A stretch of DNA of 62,150 nucleotides from JAUVZF01 sp964539385. Lineage in GTDB: Bacteria; Planctomycetota; Phycisphaerae; FEN-1346. The stretch's first letter is position 1; every line of letters starts with the position of its first letter. Below are positions 15,749-24,670 of this stretch, piece after piece. The position numbers and the translations under genes are program-made. Below the pieces are notes generated by a model. It made no database searches. It saw only the letters and a program-made list of their open reading frames with translations, and was not told the origin of the DNA. The stretch lies in the NCBI GenBank assembly GCA_964539385.1, contig CAZIJC010000008.1, forward strand, positions 1 to 62,150, given 5' to 3'.

Positions 15749-15806
15749 TTGTTAGAGTTCTAACAAAATCCGGGGAGGGGGCGGGAAGTTGTTAGAGTTC
15801 TAACAA
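15749..15806. repeat. Two copies of an 18-bp palindrome 40 bp apart
   Basis: TTGTTAGAGTTCTAACAA occurs at 15749-15766 and 15789-15806, each an 8-bp inverted repeat around GT, both preceded by AAG and followed by AA. The spacer is G-rich (TCCGGGGAGGGGGCGGGAAG). It looks like a paired operator or a small palindromic repeat; no gene begins close downstream on either strand. Confidence 0.75.
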
Positions 15807-16215
15807 AAAGGCAGGGAATGGGGAACGGGGGATGGGGAATAGGTAATTTCCGAGCCGCGACCGCAAGGGAGCGGGTGCATTGCGGATTGCGGATTGCGGA
15901 ATGAACGGCAAACGGCATCGGCGCTAACCGCTGAGAACGCTGAGAACGGCGAGCCCGCTGCGGCAGCAGGCGCGGCCGCCTTGGAGTGCGGTGCCCTGGC
16001 ACCGCTTTCAGGCATCAACGGCCAACGGCAACGGCGACAGCCTGAAAGGCTCGGATTCGATAGCCTGGGGCAACGCCCCAGGTCGCCAGGTACGCCAGCC
16101 CAACCCCCAAATCAACCCCTGAAAGGGCGAGACAAGTCGACGGGCGGCAGGTTGGAGGCTGGTGACTACAGCCTGAAAACGGCTTGCCGCTTGGTGGGTT
16201 GCAGAATCGCGAGCA
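15807..16215. repeat. Composite of short intergenic repeats downstream of the candidate defence gene
   Basis: No gene is seen. The stretch holds G-rich GGGAATGGGGAACGGGG tracts, GCGGATTGCGG steps followed by AATGAACGGC (a block that also recurs on the other side of the 16.2-20.1 kb gene, near 20.25-20.34 kb), and a run of small palindromes: GCCTGAAAGGC, CCTGGGGCAACGCCCCAGG and CCCCTGAAAGGG. Short ORFs called here are translations of repeats. Confidence 0.6.
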
Positions 16216-19200
16216 TCACTCATACTGCTCCCACTGCGCTTGCTCGTCCCAGTGCCTTGCTTCGGCCTCGTACCCTTTGGCAAGGCCATCAAGAACAGCA
16301 GCTGTTCGTGGCCAGCCGACCCGTACTTGGTCCGCAAACGTCTTGTACTCCTTAGCCAAGTCCCACTCCTGCTTACCGCCCTTGCCTCGGAAGAATGCAC
16401 CACGCTGGTTGTACTTGCCGATGCGCAGCCCGTTTTCGAGGCGCGGACTTTGGACTTCCTCGATCACGTCGCGAACCTCCTGGCACGGCCATGATCCATC
16501 GGGCGATTTCGGAGAATGCGAGAGAATCTGGCCGATCTTGCTGTCGCATACCTGCAGCCGTCCCACTTCCTGCGCGAGCCTGCGGGACTCACGCACCCAT
16601 TCCCACAGCGCGGCAGCGTCCACCCTGGCGCCTACGTCACCGAATCCGGGAACAGTGTGGATACGCTCAAGGAGATGGAAGGCCTGTTCTGCAACCTTCC
16701 CCTGCTCATCCGAAGATACCTCGCTATCCGGCTCTCCCTCGGCACGATAGACCGCCTTGAGCAACTCAACGAAGAGTTCTGGCGAGGAGGTGACTTGGCT
16801 TTGCAGGAGTTTGGCTCCGCGGTTTGTGTCTTCCAGAATTCGGAGCCAACCCCATTCCAGCGACGCAAGTTTTTTCGGATCCACGTCTTGGGTATCAAGG
16901 TAAAGGAACACCGCCTCGACATGATGGCCTAGCATCGCTCCCTTCCGCCGCTGCGGCTCTACAGTCTCACCACGGTCGAGCGCCTCTTCCAGAACACCCA
17001 TGACGACATCGGCAGACGGCTTGTCCGCTCCCTCGTCAGCGTGCCTCTCGTCAACCAAGTCAGCGATGAGTTCCAGCGCGGACCAGGGTCGGTTCACCTC
17101 CCTCCACTTGTCCAGTATCCAGGGCCACTGCTCTTGATACATGAGCCTGAGTTCTACGTTGCCCCAGTAGAGCCTTTCAGATTCTCCTCCCCAGGCCGCG
17201 AGGCGCGTCCACAGCTCGGGGGAGGGAGCGCAGGCTAACGCCAGATTGGCGTAGCCCTCGGGTGTCCACCCAATCCCTTGCTGGCCAAGAAGACCCCTAA
17301 GCCACTCCTCGCCAGCCTCTCGACACTTGGCCCACACGTATCCCCTGCCGAGTTGCATCAGCGGGCTGTCACCGTATTGGCTCGGGTCTCCAAAGAGCGT
17401 TTTCTGGACCAGTTCGGCCTCCTCCGTTGGTGAAAGCCCTACTCTCGCAGCCGCTTGGCCGACACACTCGGGAAGCACGACGTGTTCGGCAAGACGAGAG
17501 AGGCCTGATATGCCCTCCCCTTCGTAGACTGCCTTGGCGGCTTGCGCCCGCTTCTCCCCGATCCATTCATCCCATCCGCTCTCATACTGCCGCATCGGCG
17601 CGTCTGGCACGTCCGGGTCCCAAGAGAAGAGGTGCCTGCACCGCAAGACTGCGTCATCAGGCGCAAACCTGTCGCGCTCGCCTTCCAGGAGCTTCAGGTC
17701 TGATTCGGGCAGAGCCCACTCAGCATCGTCATGCTCCCGGTGGCGAGTGGCCAACTTCCTGAGAGAATCGTGAATGACGGCCTTGCCGTCTTCCGCTAGC
17801 CCAGCGGTGTCAATTCGCCCAAGAGCGTCAGTAATGAGGACCCCAACTTCGGGGTAGCCTCGTCGGACGTCTGGATAGGCCTCGACCAAGCGGGCCCACC
17901 GCTCCGGGGAGTCTCCCGCCCACTCCGTCATCTTCTCAACCACGGTACGGACAAAGTCCCAATACTCTGCGCCCGTGACCTTGCGGTCGCCGCCATACGG
18001 CCGATACGTCGGAGTAGGCGTTCCCGAAGTAGTACCCCAGGAGGTAGGCAGCAACGCCGCGGCAACATCCCATGCAACTGCAGCAGACGTCGTGTGTAGC
18101 ATGTCGAGGGTTGCGGCCGCGTTGTCCATGGTCTCCGAATGCTGAGGGCTCCACGGCAGCAGGATCGTGATCAGGCTGTTTTGGGGCCTGTTGCTGGTCT
18201 TCCCCCCAGGGTCGAGCTCAGCAAGCCTCGCCAGGATGCTCAAGACCCGGGGGAAGCACTCCTTCTGCCAAGCCAGGCGCTCCAGTGCCCACAGCAGGAA
18301 GACATGCGCGCTGAAAGGGCCGAACATGAAATCTTGAGTCTCTATGTCCTGAAAGAACTTTTCGCCGTTGCCTTGCCGAACCATCGCGTCCAGGCAATCC
18401 AGAAACACAACGGGGGACGCCTCGGCTATCTCCGAGTATACGTCCACCAGTGACAGCCAGCGGTTGAGTGCCTTCGGGCTGTCGGGATCGAGAAGATCCC
18501 GGGCGATCCTATCCGCCCAAGCCTGGCCGTCCGTTCTAAGGAGGGCCAGCCGAGCAACGGAATCCATCAGCCCTTTTCGCAGAGAGCCAGAGAACTTGCG
18601 TGTCTTGCCGAGGATACTCGCCATGTGCCGTTCCGATGGCGAGACGTCGAGCGAAGGGTCCTCCTCGCCGACGACCTCGCGGACCACCTCGCGGAAATCC
18701 GTCAGCATCGTCTCCGTTACCTTGCCGATGAGTTGGCCCCAGACGAACTCCCGAGACGCGCATAGCCACTCCGTGCCTCTATGAATCCACGGGCCTTCTG
18801 GAATCAGAGCAGACTGCAAGAGCGTTTCAATGTCGCGGTACTCCTTTCGGGACAGGCGCTCGATAGCGCGCGTGTCGCTTGCGTTGTTCCCTGTCCACGA
18901 GCCGGCCAGTATCAGTGACGCATGTGTGGTCGCGTCTTTCCGACTGGCCCAACGCGGAGCGCCGACAGGGCCAGAGCCCACAAGCCACAACAGTGCAATC
19001 AACGAGCCCTTGGTGTCTCGAGCAATCTGCCTGGCTCTGTGCTCCGGAACTTTCATATGCTGAGTCAGGTGCTGCTCAATGGCGGTTCGTTTGCACGGCC
19101 CAAGAGTCACGCTCACCTGTGAAGTACTGGCCGGAGAAGGGGTTTTGAGGTCGGGAACGATCAGCCGCCACTTCTGTCCCGGGATGGACTTGGCCCGCGC

Positions 19201-20061
19201 AATCGCCTCAGAGTCTAGAGGAACGAGCGTCAGTTCCGCGCCGAATGTGGCCAGCAGCGTTAGGTTTGCGTGAGAGTTGGCGAATACCAACGGAGGCTTC
19301 TCCCCGAATTTGTCTGCCTGCTTCAGGGCCGCCGCAGCTAGGAATCCCGCCGCCTCCTCTATGGATTCGCCACGGACATGGACTTCTGCGTTGCTCTGGA
19401 GAACTGCGTCGCGTAGGCGTCCCACTTCGTCTTCTCGAGCCGCCACAACGAGTTCCGGCGAGACGGCCGGCAAGCCGAAGGCCACGCCCAGCCTCCGGAG
19501 GTACTGCTCGGCGTCAAAGAGCCCCTCGGCGGGGAGGCTGCACACCTCAGCGAACCAGAGCATGACAGACGGACACTGCTCAAGCCAACTCGCGAGCGTA
19601 ACCGCATCAATAACTTTGATAGACTTCCAGGCTGAGTTCTGTCGCTTCTTCCTGACCCATTTCCCGTGATCTTGAAACGTCGCGGAGGTAACAAACACAG
19701 CCGTTGCCTTGTCCGGCGTAACTGCTGGTGTCACATTGGGAAAGGCGTTCGCTAGTTTCTTTGCAGCGCCCGCGAAGTCTTTGTTCGCCTTGGCTCGCGG
19801 AGGCGATTCTGTGCCCATCTCCCAGACGGAAATGCCGCCAGGGACATAGAGGTGCTGCACCGCCGTTTCCACGGCCAAGATGCCATCTTCGCCGTGGAGA
19901 TAGACTTGGTCCCCATGTGGAAAGCGGTACTCACGGATCGCGTCTACGGGAATGCTGGCAGTAATTAGCTTTCCCACCAGTTGAGGAAGGAGTTCCTGAC
20001 CGTCGCGGCTGGGAGAACAGAGCCGCTGCTGAATCATCGTGGCCGACACGAAGGATCTCAT
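16216..20061 (-). CDS. Large candidate defence protein: putative nuclease-like N-terminus, degenerate NTPase-like middle, long helical C-terminus
   Basis: 1281 residues from ATG 20061, chosen because GGCAGGGAG lies just upstream; a start at 20100 is possible. I do not recognise a named family. Residues about 40-175 (YLHGEDG with Asp59; GGISVWEMGT with Glu81; RAKANKDF with Lys91/94; AVFVTSATF; WLEQCPSVMLWF) have the spacing of acidic and Lys residues seen in restriction-endonuclease-like folds; this is inference. Residues about 205-245 (REDEVGRLRDAV, then EVHVRGESIEEAAGF) sit where STAND NTPases carry sensor Arg and Walker A, but the P-loop Lys is missing. The remaining ~900 residues are helical, Trp-rich and without signal or membrane segments, like a ligand-sensing repeat array. 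Lower GC than neighbours and repeat blocks on both sides suggest transfer. It shares the accessory region with an R-M system. Confidence 0.75.
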   Translation of the reverse strand: MRSFVSATMIQQRLCSPSRDGQELLPQLVGKLITASIPVDAIREYRFPHGDQVYLHGEDGILAVETAVQHLYVPGGISVWEMGTESPPRAKANKDFAGAAKKLANAFPNVTPAVTPDKATAVFVTSATFQDHGKWVRKKRQNSAWKSIKVIDAVTLASWLEQCPSVMLWFAEVCSLPAEGLFDAEQYLRRLGVAFGLPAVSPELVVAAREDEVGRLRDAVLQSNAEVHVRGESIEEAAGFLAAAALKQADKFGEKPPLVFANSHANLTLLATFGAELTLVPLDSEAIARAKSIPGQKWRLIVPDLKTPSPASTSQVSVTLGPCKRTAIEQHLTQHMKVPEHRARQIARDTKGSLIALLWLVGSGPVGAPRWASRKDATTHASLILAGSWTGNNASDTRAIERLSRKEYRDIETLLQSALIPEGPWIHRGTEWLCASREFVWGQLIGKVTETMLTDFREVVREVVGEEDPSLDVSPSERHMASILGKTRKFSGSLRKGLMDSVARLALLRTDGQAWADRIARDLLDPDSPKALNRWLSLVDVYSEIAEASPVVFLDCLDAMVRQGNGEKFFQDIETQDFMFGPFSAHVFLLWALERLAWQKECFPRVLSILARLAELDPGGKTSNRPQNSLITILLPWSPQHSETMDNAAATLDMLHTTSAAVAWDVAAALLPTSWGTTSGTPTPTYRPYGGDRKVTGAEYWDFVRTVVEKMTEWAGDSPERWARLVEAYPDVRRGYPEVGVLITDALGRIDTAGLAEDGKAVIHDSLRKLATRHREHDDAEWALPESDLKLLEGERDRFAPDDAVLRCRHLFSWDPDVPDAPMRQYESGWDEWIGEKRAQAAKAVYEGEGISGLSRLAEHVVLPECVGQAAARVGLSPTEEAELVQKTLFGDPSQYGDSPLMQLGRGYVWAKCREAGEEWLRGLLGQQGIGWTPEGYANLALACAPSPELWTRLAAWGGESERLYWGNVELRLMYQEQWPWILDKWREVNRPWSALELIADLVDERHADEGADKPSADVVMGVLEEALDRGETVEPQRRKGAMLGHHVEAVFLYLDTQDVDPKKLASLEWGWLRILEDTNRGAKLLQSQVTSSPELFVELLKAVYRAEGEPDSEVSSDEQGKVAEQAFHLLERIHTVPGFGDVGARVDAAALWEWVRESRRLAQEVGRLQVCDSKIGQILSHSPKSPDGSWPCQEVRDVIEEVQSPRLENGLRIGKYNQRGAFFRGKGGKQEWDLAKEYKTFADQVRVGWPRTAAVLDGLAKGYEAEARHWDEQAQWEQYE

Positions 20062-20192
20062 AAACTCCCTGCCTTTCAGGCCGACGCGCTCAGTTCGCAC
20101 ATCCCCGCGTGTTCACCGCCTGCGGAGTTCCGAGGACACGACACTTAACTCCTCCGAAGCCCTTGTCCGGAAGGCTTTCCCATCGTGCGTAT

Positions 20193-20221
20193 ACAGTAAT
20201 GCCGGATGCCATGCGCGTCAA
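20193..20221 (-). promoter_or_regulatory. Probable promoter of the candidate defence gene
   Basis: On the minus strand TTGACG (20221-20216), a 17-nt spacer and TACTGT (20198-20193), giving a leader of about 125 nt. TTGACGC-type -35 boxes also precede the Cys-rich lipoprotein gene (38.07 kb). Confidence 0.45.
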
Positions 20222-20604
20222 GGGGGAGGACATGAAGGAACGTCGGGGGATGAACGGCGAACGGCAACAGCCCGTTCGAATGCGGAACGCGGAATGCGGA
20301 GTGCGGAATGAACGGCAACAGCAACGGCAACGGCGAGACCCCTCGGCTACGCTCGGGGTGACAGCGTGGCACACGGCTCGCTGACAATGCCGGGGCACGC
20401 CACGGCCTACATAAACAACGCACGGCCGGACAAGACCGGCCGTGGCACGGGCCCCCCCATTTCGCTCCCGGGAACAGTATCGTTTTCTCCTCGCGCTGCT
20501 CGTCCGGGGCATGAAGGACCGTATCCGGTCCCCCGGAAACCGTGACTGGACAGTTGAAGCGGTGCGTTAAGCCCGGAAGACGACCCCGGAAGACGAGATC
20601 CGGG
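20222..20604. repeat. Intergenic repeats, including copy 1 of a ~75-bp direct repeat
   Basis: 20250-20340 holds AATGAACGGC and GCGGAATGCGG steps like those at 15.9 kb. 20388-20411 is a GCCGGGGCACGCC...GGCCTACAT hairpin of the family at 280. 20466-20542 (beginning TCCCGGGAACAGTAT, then TTCTCCTCGCGCTGCTCGTC) recurs with about one base in six changed at 21598-21672, on the other side of the next gene. No gene is visible. Confidence 0.6.
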
Positions 20605-21318
20605 TCAGCGCGTCTTGGCTTCGTCGAGTTTCTCGACAATCTCCTGGCTCAGTTCCAGAGCCAGTTTCATGACGTGCTTCCGCGTGTACTGGTCGAAGAT
20701 CGCGTTGCTGGCCGCGCGCGTCACGACGGCGATGGGTAACAGGGGTATGCCCGGCAGGCCATCGATGACCTTGACCTCTGTGCTGCCAATCGGGGTCAGG
20801 CCGCTCCCCCCGTACACGTGGACTGCCGCCCGGGCCTCTGCCTTGGTCCCCAAGACCACTTGGCCCACGCCCTCGGGGAAGTCCAGTTTGGTGATCTCCA
20901 CGCGGAGCCGCAAGGGTCGGGTTCCCTTGGGTTTCCTCAGGTGGGGTTCGAGTTCCTTCCTCTGCTCGGCGTACTGTTTGGCGTACTGCTGGCGCGTCAT
21001 GGCGGGTTTGACTGGTTTCCCCTGGAGTGTACCGGCCGAGGTGGCGTAGGTCTCGACGTACTGAGCGAATCCCTCAACATCGACCTCGTCGCCCCGCAGC
21101 CACTTTGTGCTGGTCAGAAGTTCCACCTGCAGAAACCCTTTCACGAGTTCGGCCATGTGCTTCATCGGGATGGACGGAGCCAGCCGCACGTCCTCGATGA
21201 TGACCGAGTCGTAGTCCCGTACGCTCGCCGGCTGGCCATTCCTGTCAACAAGCCCTCCACAGCCGCCAGCCACCAGCATGACGCCGATCAGTGACGTGAA
21301 CAGGACCACTCGATGCAT
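20605..21318 (-). CDS. Lipoprotein, DUF4410-like
   Basis: 237 residues with a lipoprotein signal (GVMLVAGGC). The start YDSVIIEDVRL, a long helical middle and the end VVTRAASNAIFDQYTRKHV...LALELSQEIVEKL follow the layout of DUF4410 and related envelope lipoproteins ('y..v.v.d.....', then 'G....g.......A...a..ia..l'). Function unknown. The gene is flanked by two copies of a ~75-bp direct repeat (20466-20542, 21598-21672), consistent with a small transposable or recombined unit. Confidence 0.65.
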   Translation of the reverse strand: MHRVVLFTSLIGVMLVAGGCGGLVDRNGQPASVRDYDSVIIEDVRLAPSIPMKHMAELVKGFLQVELLTSTKWLRGDEVDVEGFAQYVETYATSAGTLQGKPVKPAMTRQQYAKQYAEQRKELEPHLRKPKGTRPLRLRVEITKLDFPEGVGQVVLGTKAEARAAVHVYGGSGLTPIGSTEVKVIDGLPGIPLLPIAVVTRAASNAIFDQYTRKHVMKLALELSQEIVEKLDEAKTR

Positions 21319-21597
21319 TGCTCATCTGCTTTCGGTTGAACCGGTCTGACACAATGCCCGTATCTGTGGGCCAACAGCCTCAGCCGGGATTTTCCGGATG
21401 GCCTCCGGGGGACGAGGGATTCCGGGAACCGTATCAATCCTGTTCGGCCCGGCCATTGCACCACGGGCCGATGCTGAAGGCAAGCAGTAAACGTTGCGGA
21501 GAGGGATGGAGGTGGGACGCTGTGGCGAGGGCGTTGAGGTGGTTTCGGCGCAACCGCGGCGGGAGACGTGAGCGGCCTTGGGGCTTACGCTTGGCGC

Positions 21598-21672
21598 TCC
21601 CGGGGACAGTATACCGTCTTCTCCTCGCGCTGCTCGTCAGGGCATGAAAAACCGTATCCTGTCCGCAGACAC
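21598..21672. repeat. Copy 2 of the ~75-bp direct repeat
   Basis: Begins TCCCGGGGACAGTAT, has TTCTCCTCGCGCTGCTCGTC in the middle and ends ACCGTATCCTGTCC. It matches 20466-20542 in order and spacing. Fragments of the same unit (ACCGTATC, CAGTAT) recur at 21427 and 24450. Confidence 0.7.
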
Positions 21673-21830
21673 CTGTCCCAGAAACCGGGCCAACCGGGCG
21701 AGGCGTGACGGCAGGCAGCCTGCCGGGGGAGATCGGACCGGAGCACCCTTGACATGATGGCGGTGATGGGTGTCCGCGGAACTGCCGGAACTGCGGAACG
21801 GTGTTACGCCCGAACGTCACGGATCTGGTG

Positions 21831-21883
21831 CAGCTGACTCTTAATCAGCGGGTCCGGGGACCTGAGTCCCTGGTGGCCCACCA
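21831..21883 (+). pseudogene. 3' half of a tRNA-Lys(CUU), degenerate - likely attachment-site remnant
   Basis: The anticodon arm GCTGA-CTCTTAA-TCAGC is intact with anticodon CTT (Lys). A 5-nt variable loop, a T-arm CGGGG...CCCTG, the acceptor strand GTGGCCC, discriminator A and encoded CCA follow in order. The matching 5' acceptor strand (GGGCCAC) and the D-arm are absent upstream, and the T-loop is ACCTGAGT (8 nt) instead of TTCGAGT. It therefore cannot be a working tRNA. A tRNA 3' half ending at CCA is the usual footprint of an integrase crossover site. Confidence 0.8.
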
Positions 21884-21999
21884 TTGACATACGATGGCGA
21901 GTGATGACAAGTGTTGACAAGTGGCCGACTTGCGGCCACTCGCCTCCCTTTTTCTCCGATCCTCCGATCTTGACAAGTGATGACAGGTGATGACATACG
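21884..21999. repeat. Two arrays of 10-bp direct repeats (consensus WTGACAAGTG)
   Basis: Array 1 (21884-21923) is TTGACATACG, ATGGCGAGTG, ATGACAAGTG, TTGACAAGTG. Array 2 (21970-21999) is TTGACAAGTG, ATGACAGGTG, ATGACATACG. The units are exactly 10 bp, one helical turn, and array 1 begins at the base after the tRNA CCA end. This fits protein-binding iterons such as integrase arm-type sites; replication iterons are a possible alternative. Confidence 0.8.
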
Positions 22000-22249
22000 G
22001 GGGCAAGTGCGCCCCGCAAATGCGCTGCGCGCGGGAGGCGGCAGTTTGGGATGCAGGGCGGCGTTTGCTGTCCCCGTGGCCCTCCGCTGTCGAGCAGAGA
22101 AGATGCTTGCTGACCTCGCCGTCGGTGGTAGACTCGTCAGAATGGCCGACGGCGGTCGTCGGCCGGAATCCATCCGGGAAATCCCGGTGTAGAGCCCCGC
22201 GACGGTCGCGGGAAGAGACGGTATCCAGGAAACATCGGCTAAGGATGAG

Positions 22250-24409
22250 ATGAATCAACTGTTGAGTGTCATGTTGGCCCTGATGGTTGGGAGTGCTTGC
22301 AGCGGCGCACCGACGAAGGCTGATTTCTACCTGTCCCCTAAAGGCTCCGACGACTGGTCCGGAACATTGCCCGAGCCCGATGCACAGGGGACTGATGGTC
22401 CTTTCGCGACGCTGGAGCGAGCGCGCGACGCAGTTCGGGATTTGAAAAAGAGCAAGTCGACGGACATCGTTGTTGTGGTTCGCGAGGGAGCCTACCAACT
22501 GGAGAAGACCGTTGTGTTCGGTCTGGAGGATTCGGGAGAGGGCGACTCGACCGTCACCTATGCCGCCTATTCCGGCGAGAAGCCTGTGTTCAGTTCGAGT
22601 CGGGAGATCAAAGGCTGGAAAAAGGCGATCGGCGTGCTTCCGGGTCTGCCTAAGGAGGCGCGCGGAGAGGTGTGGACGGCGGACGTTTCCGATCGCTTCT
22701 TCACACTCTATGATGCTGAGGGGCTGCTGCCGCGCGCGCGGTCGGCCGGTTTCATTCCGTTGGAGGGCGGCAGTCGCAACACGCTTCGCTTCCCAGAGGG
22801 CAGATTGAAGAACTGGCCGAATGTGGACGATGTGGAGATTGTTGTCCGTCCGCATCACGCATGGGTTGTCAATATCCTGCCGTTGGTCTCGGTTGACGAG
22901 GAGAAGCAGATCGCCCGCACGTCGATCCCGGCAACTTATGCGATGGATGAGCTCAAGTATTTGAAAGGGACTGAGTCGTGTTGGGTTGAGAATGTGCTGG
23001 AGGCGCTCGATAAGCCGGGCGAGTGGGTTTTGAATACGAAGGAGGCTAGGCTCTACCTGTGGCCGAGAAGCAAGACATCGCCCAAGGGCATCATGGCGCC
23101 CTTGTTGCAAGAATATGTCCGCGTGGAAGGCCATGTTGATGAAAAGGGGCCGAAGGACATTCCTGTGCGCAATCTGTGCTTCCGCGGCCTTGCGTTTGTG
23201 CATGGTGAGCGCGATTCGTTGACGACGGATGATAAAGGTCTTCAACACGATTGGGAGATGCACGACAAGGCCAACGCCATGGTGCGTCTGCGCGGCGCTG
23301 AGAACTGCGTCATCGAGACGTGTCGCTTTGCTCACAGCGGTGGGACTGCGATCCGGGTGGATCTGCATGGGCAGCAGAACCGGATTATCGGTAATCATAT
23401 TGAATATATCGGGGGGACCGGCGTTCTGTTGTGCGGCTACGGTCCGGGAACCAAAGATGTCAACCATCACAATGTGGTCTATAACAACCATATTCATCAT
23501 ACCGGCGCAGTCTATTCGCATTCTCCGGGCGTGTTTGTGTGGCAGAGCGGCGAGAACCGCGTGGCAAACAATCTAATCCACCACACGCCCTACGCAGGGA
23601 TCATCGTTTCCGGCGTCATGACTGGGTTTTTCGGAAAGAGAGGTGGAGGGCGGGAGTTGGCTCGAACGATCCGGTGGCATGAAGTAGGCGGCAAGCCGGG
23701 TGAACGAACGTTGGATCAGGTCAGGCCGTTTCTGCATTCACACGACAATGTCATTGAATACAACGAGATTCACCATGCGATGGAGCAACTCGGCGACGGC
23801 AACGGAATCTACATTCGCGGGGCGGGTGCGGGGAACGTGATCCGCCGCAACTATATTCACCATCTTCTCGCTCCTGTTATTATGCAGTCCGCCATCCGAA
23901 CGGACGGCGGGCAGCGCGATACGCTGATCGCTGAGAATGTGATCTACAAGTGTGTTTCGCACGGCATCACTCTTAAGTTGAATAACCGCGCGGTGAATAA
24001 CATCATCGCCGATCTCATCGAACCCATGCACAGGGGTAAGAAAGCCCCAGTCTGCTTCTTCAAACTGCGCGAAGGGCCGATGACGGGCGGTTCGATCCAG
24101 CGGAACATCCTCTATCATACAGGGAGTCGTGGCGGATTTGTCGATCAAGGCAAGAATCCTCGGCTTCCGGCGGCGTGGGCCAAGGAAGGCGATACGGATT
24201 ACAACATTTACTATTGCGCAGGAGATCCCAAATTGGGTCAGGAAGCGCTTGAGAAGGCGCAGCGCGACGGAATCGACGCCCACAGCCAGGCCGTCGATCC
24301 GCTCTTTGTTGATCCGGAGAATGGCGACTTCAGGTTCAAGCCGGGATCACCCGCGCTGAAAATGGGCATTGTCCCGATTGATCTGTCGAAGGTTGGCCTG
24401 ATGAACTGA
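22250..24409 (+). CDS. Secreted right-handed parallel beta-helix protein (probable polysaccharide-active enzyme)
   Basis: 719 residues with an N-terminal signal (VMLALMVGSACSG). It opens with FYLSPKGSDDWSGTLPEP and GPFATLERARDAVRDLK, the standard start of exported parallel beta-helix glycan enzymes. Later come repeated coils rich in 'N.i..N.I.h.' (ENCVIETCRFAHSGGTAIRV, NRIIGNHIEYIGGTG, YNNHIHHTG, VIRRNYIHHL). The organisation is like GH110-type and related families, but catalytic residues cannot be assigned. AAGGA precedes ATG 22250. The gene is distinctly AT-richer with different codon choice (TTG, AAT, GAT used freely) from its neighbours, so recent acquisition is likely. Confidence 0.82.
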   Translation: MNQLLSVMLALMVGSACSGAPTKADFYLSPKGSDDWSGTLPEPDAQGTDGPFATLERARDAVRDLKKSKSTDIVVVVREGAYQLEKTVVFGLEDSGEGDSTVTYAAYSGEKPVFSSSREIKGWKKAIGVLPGLPKEARGEVWTADVSDRFFTLYDAEGLLPRARSAGFIPLEGGSRNTLRFPEGRLKNWPNVDDVEIVVRPHHAWVVNILPLVSVDEEKQIARTSIPATYAMDELKYLKGTESCWVENVLEALDKPGEWVLNTKEARLYLWPRSKTSPKGIMAPLLQEYVRVEGHVDEKGPKDIPVRNLCFRGLAFVHGERDSLTTDDKGLQHDWEMHDKANAMVRLRGAENCVIETCRFAHSGGTAIRVDLHGQQNRIIGNHIEYIGGTGVLLCGYGPGTKDVNHHNVVYNNHIHHTGAVYSHSPGVFVWQSGENRVANNLIHHTPYAGIIVSGVMTGFFGKRGGGRELARTIRWHEVGGKPGERTLDQVRPFLHSHDNVIEYNEIHHAMEQLGDGNGIYIRGAGAGNVIRRNYIHHLLAPVIMQSAIRTDGGQRDTLIAENVIYKCVSHGITLKLNNRAVNNIIADLIEPMHRGKKAPVCFFKLREGPMTGGSIQRNILYHTGSRGGFVDQGKNPRLPAAWAKEGDTDYNIYYCAGDPKLGQEALEKAQRDGIDAHSQAVDPLFVDPENGDFRFKPGSPALKMGIVPIDLSKVGLMN

Positions 24410-24670
24410 GGGGGCTTGGGCTCTGACGCCAGGATCGCGCGAGGTTTCCAATACTGTTTTCTCCTCTTCGGCAGCGGGCGACTGCCGCGCGACGTGATGC
24501 GATTCGGATACGCGCCAAGCACGGCCCGCGCCGACGGTACCATACCGATAACCTAACACGAAAGGTTCTGCGCGTCAAGGTCAACGACGCATGGGGATTC
24601 CAGGACGGTGGGATGGTTGCGCGGGCGTGATGTGCGGGGGTCGTGGGGTCTCCGGATGGTCGAGCATGAT

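Noticed and set aside
16008..16403. 131-codon minus ORF with GALPQAIESEPFRLSPLP
   Set aside because: Translation of short palindromic intergenic repeats that are often called as genes; overlaps the end of the large minus-strand gene.
20605..21318. Integrase or transposase near the tRNA-Lys remnant
   Set aside because: I looked for a tyrosine recombinase (R..H.R..Y) or DDE protein in 15-30 kb on both strands and saw none; the nearest gene is a lipoprotein.
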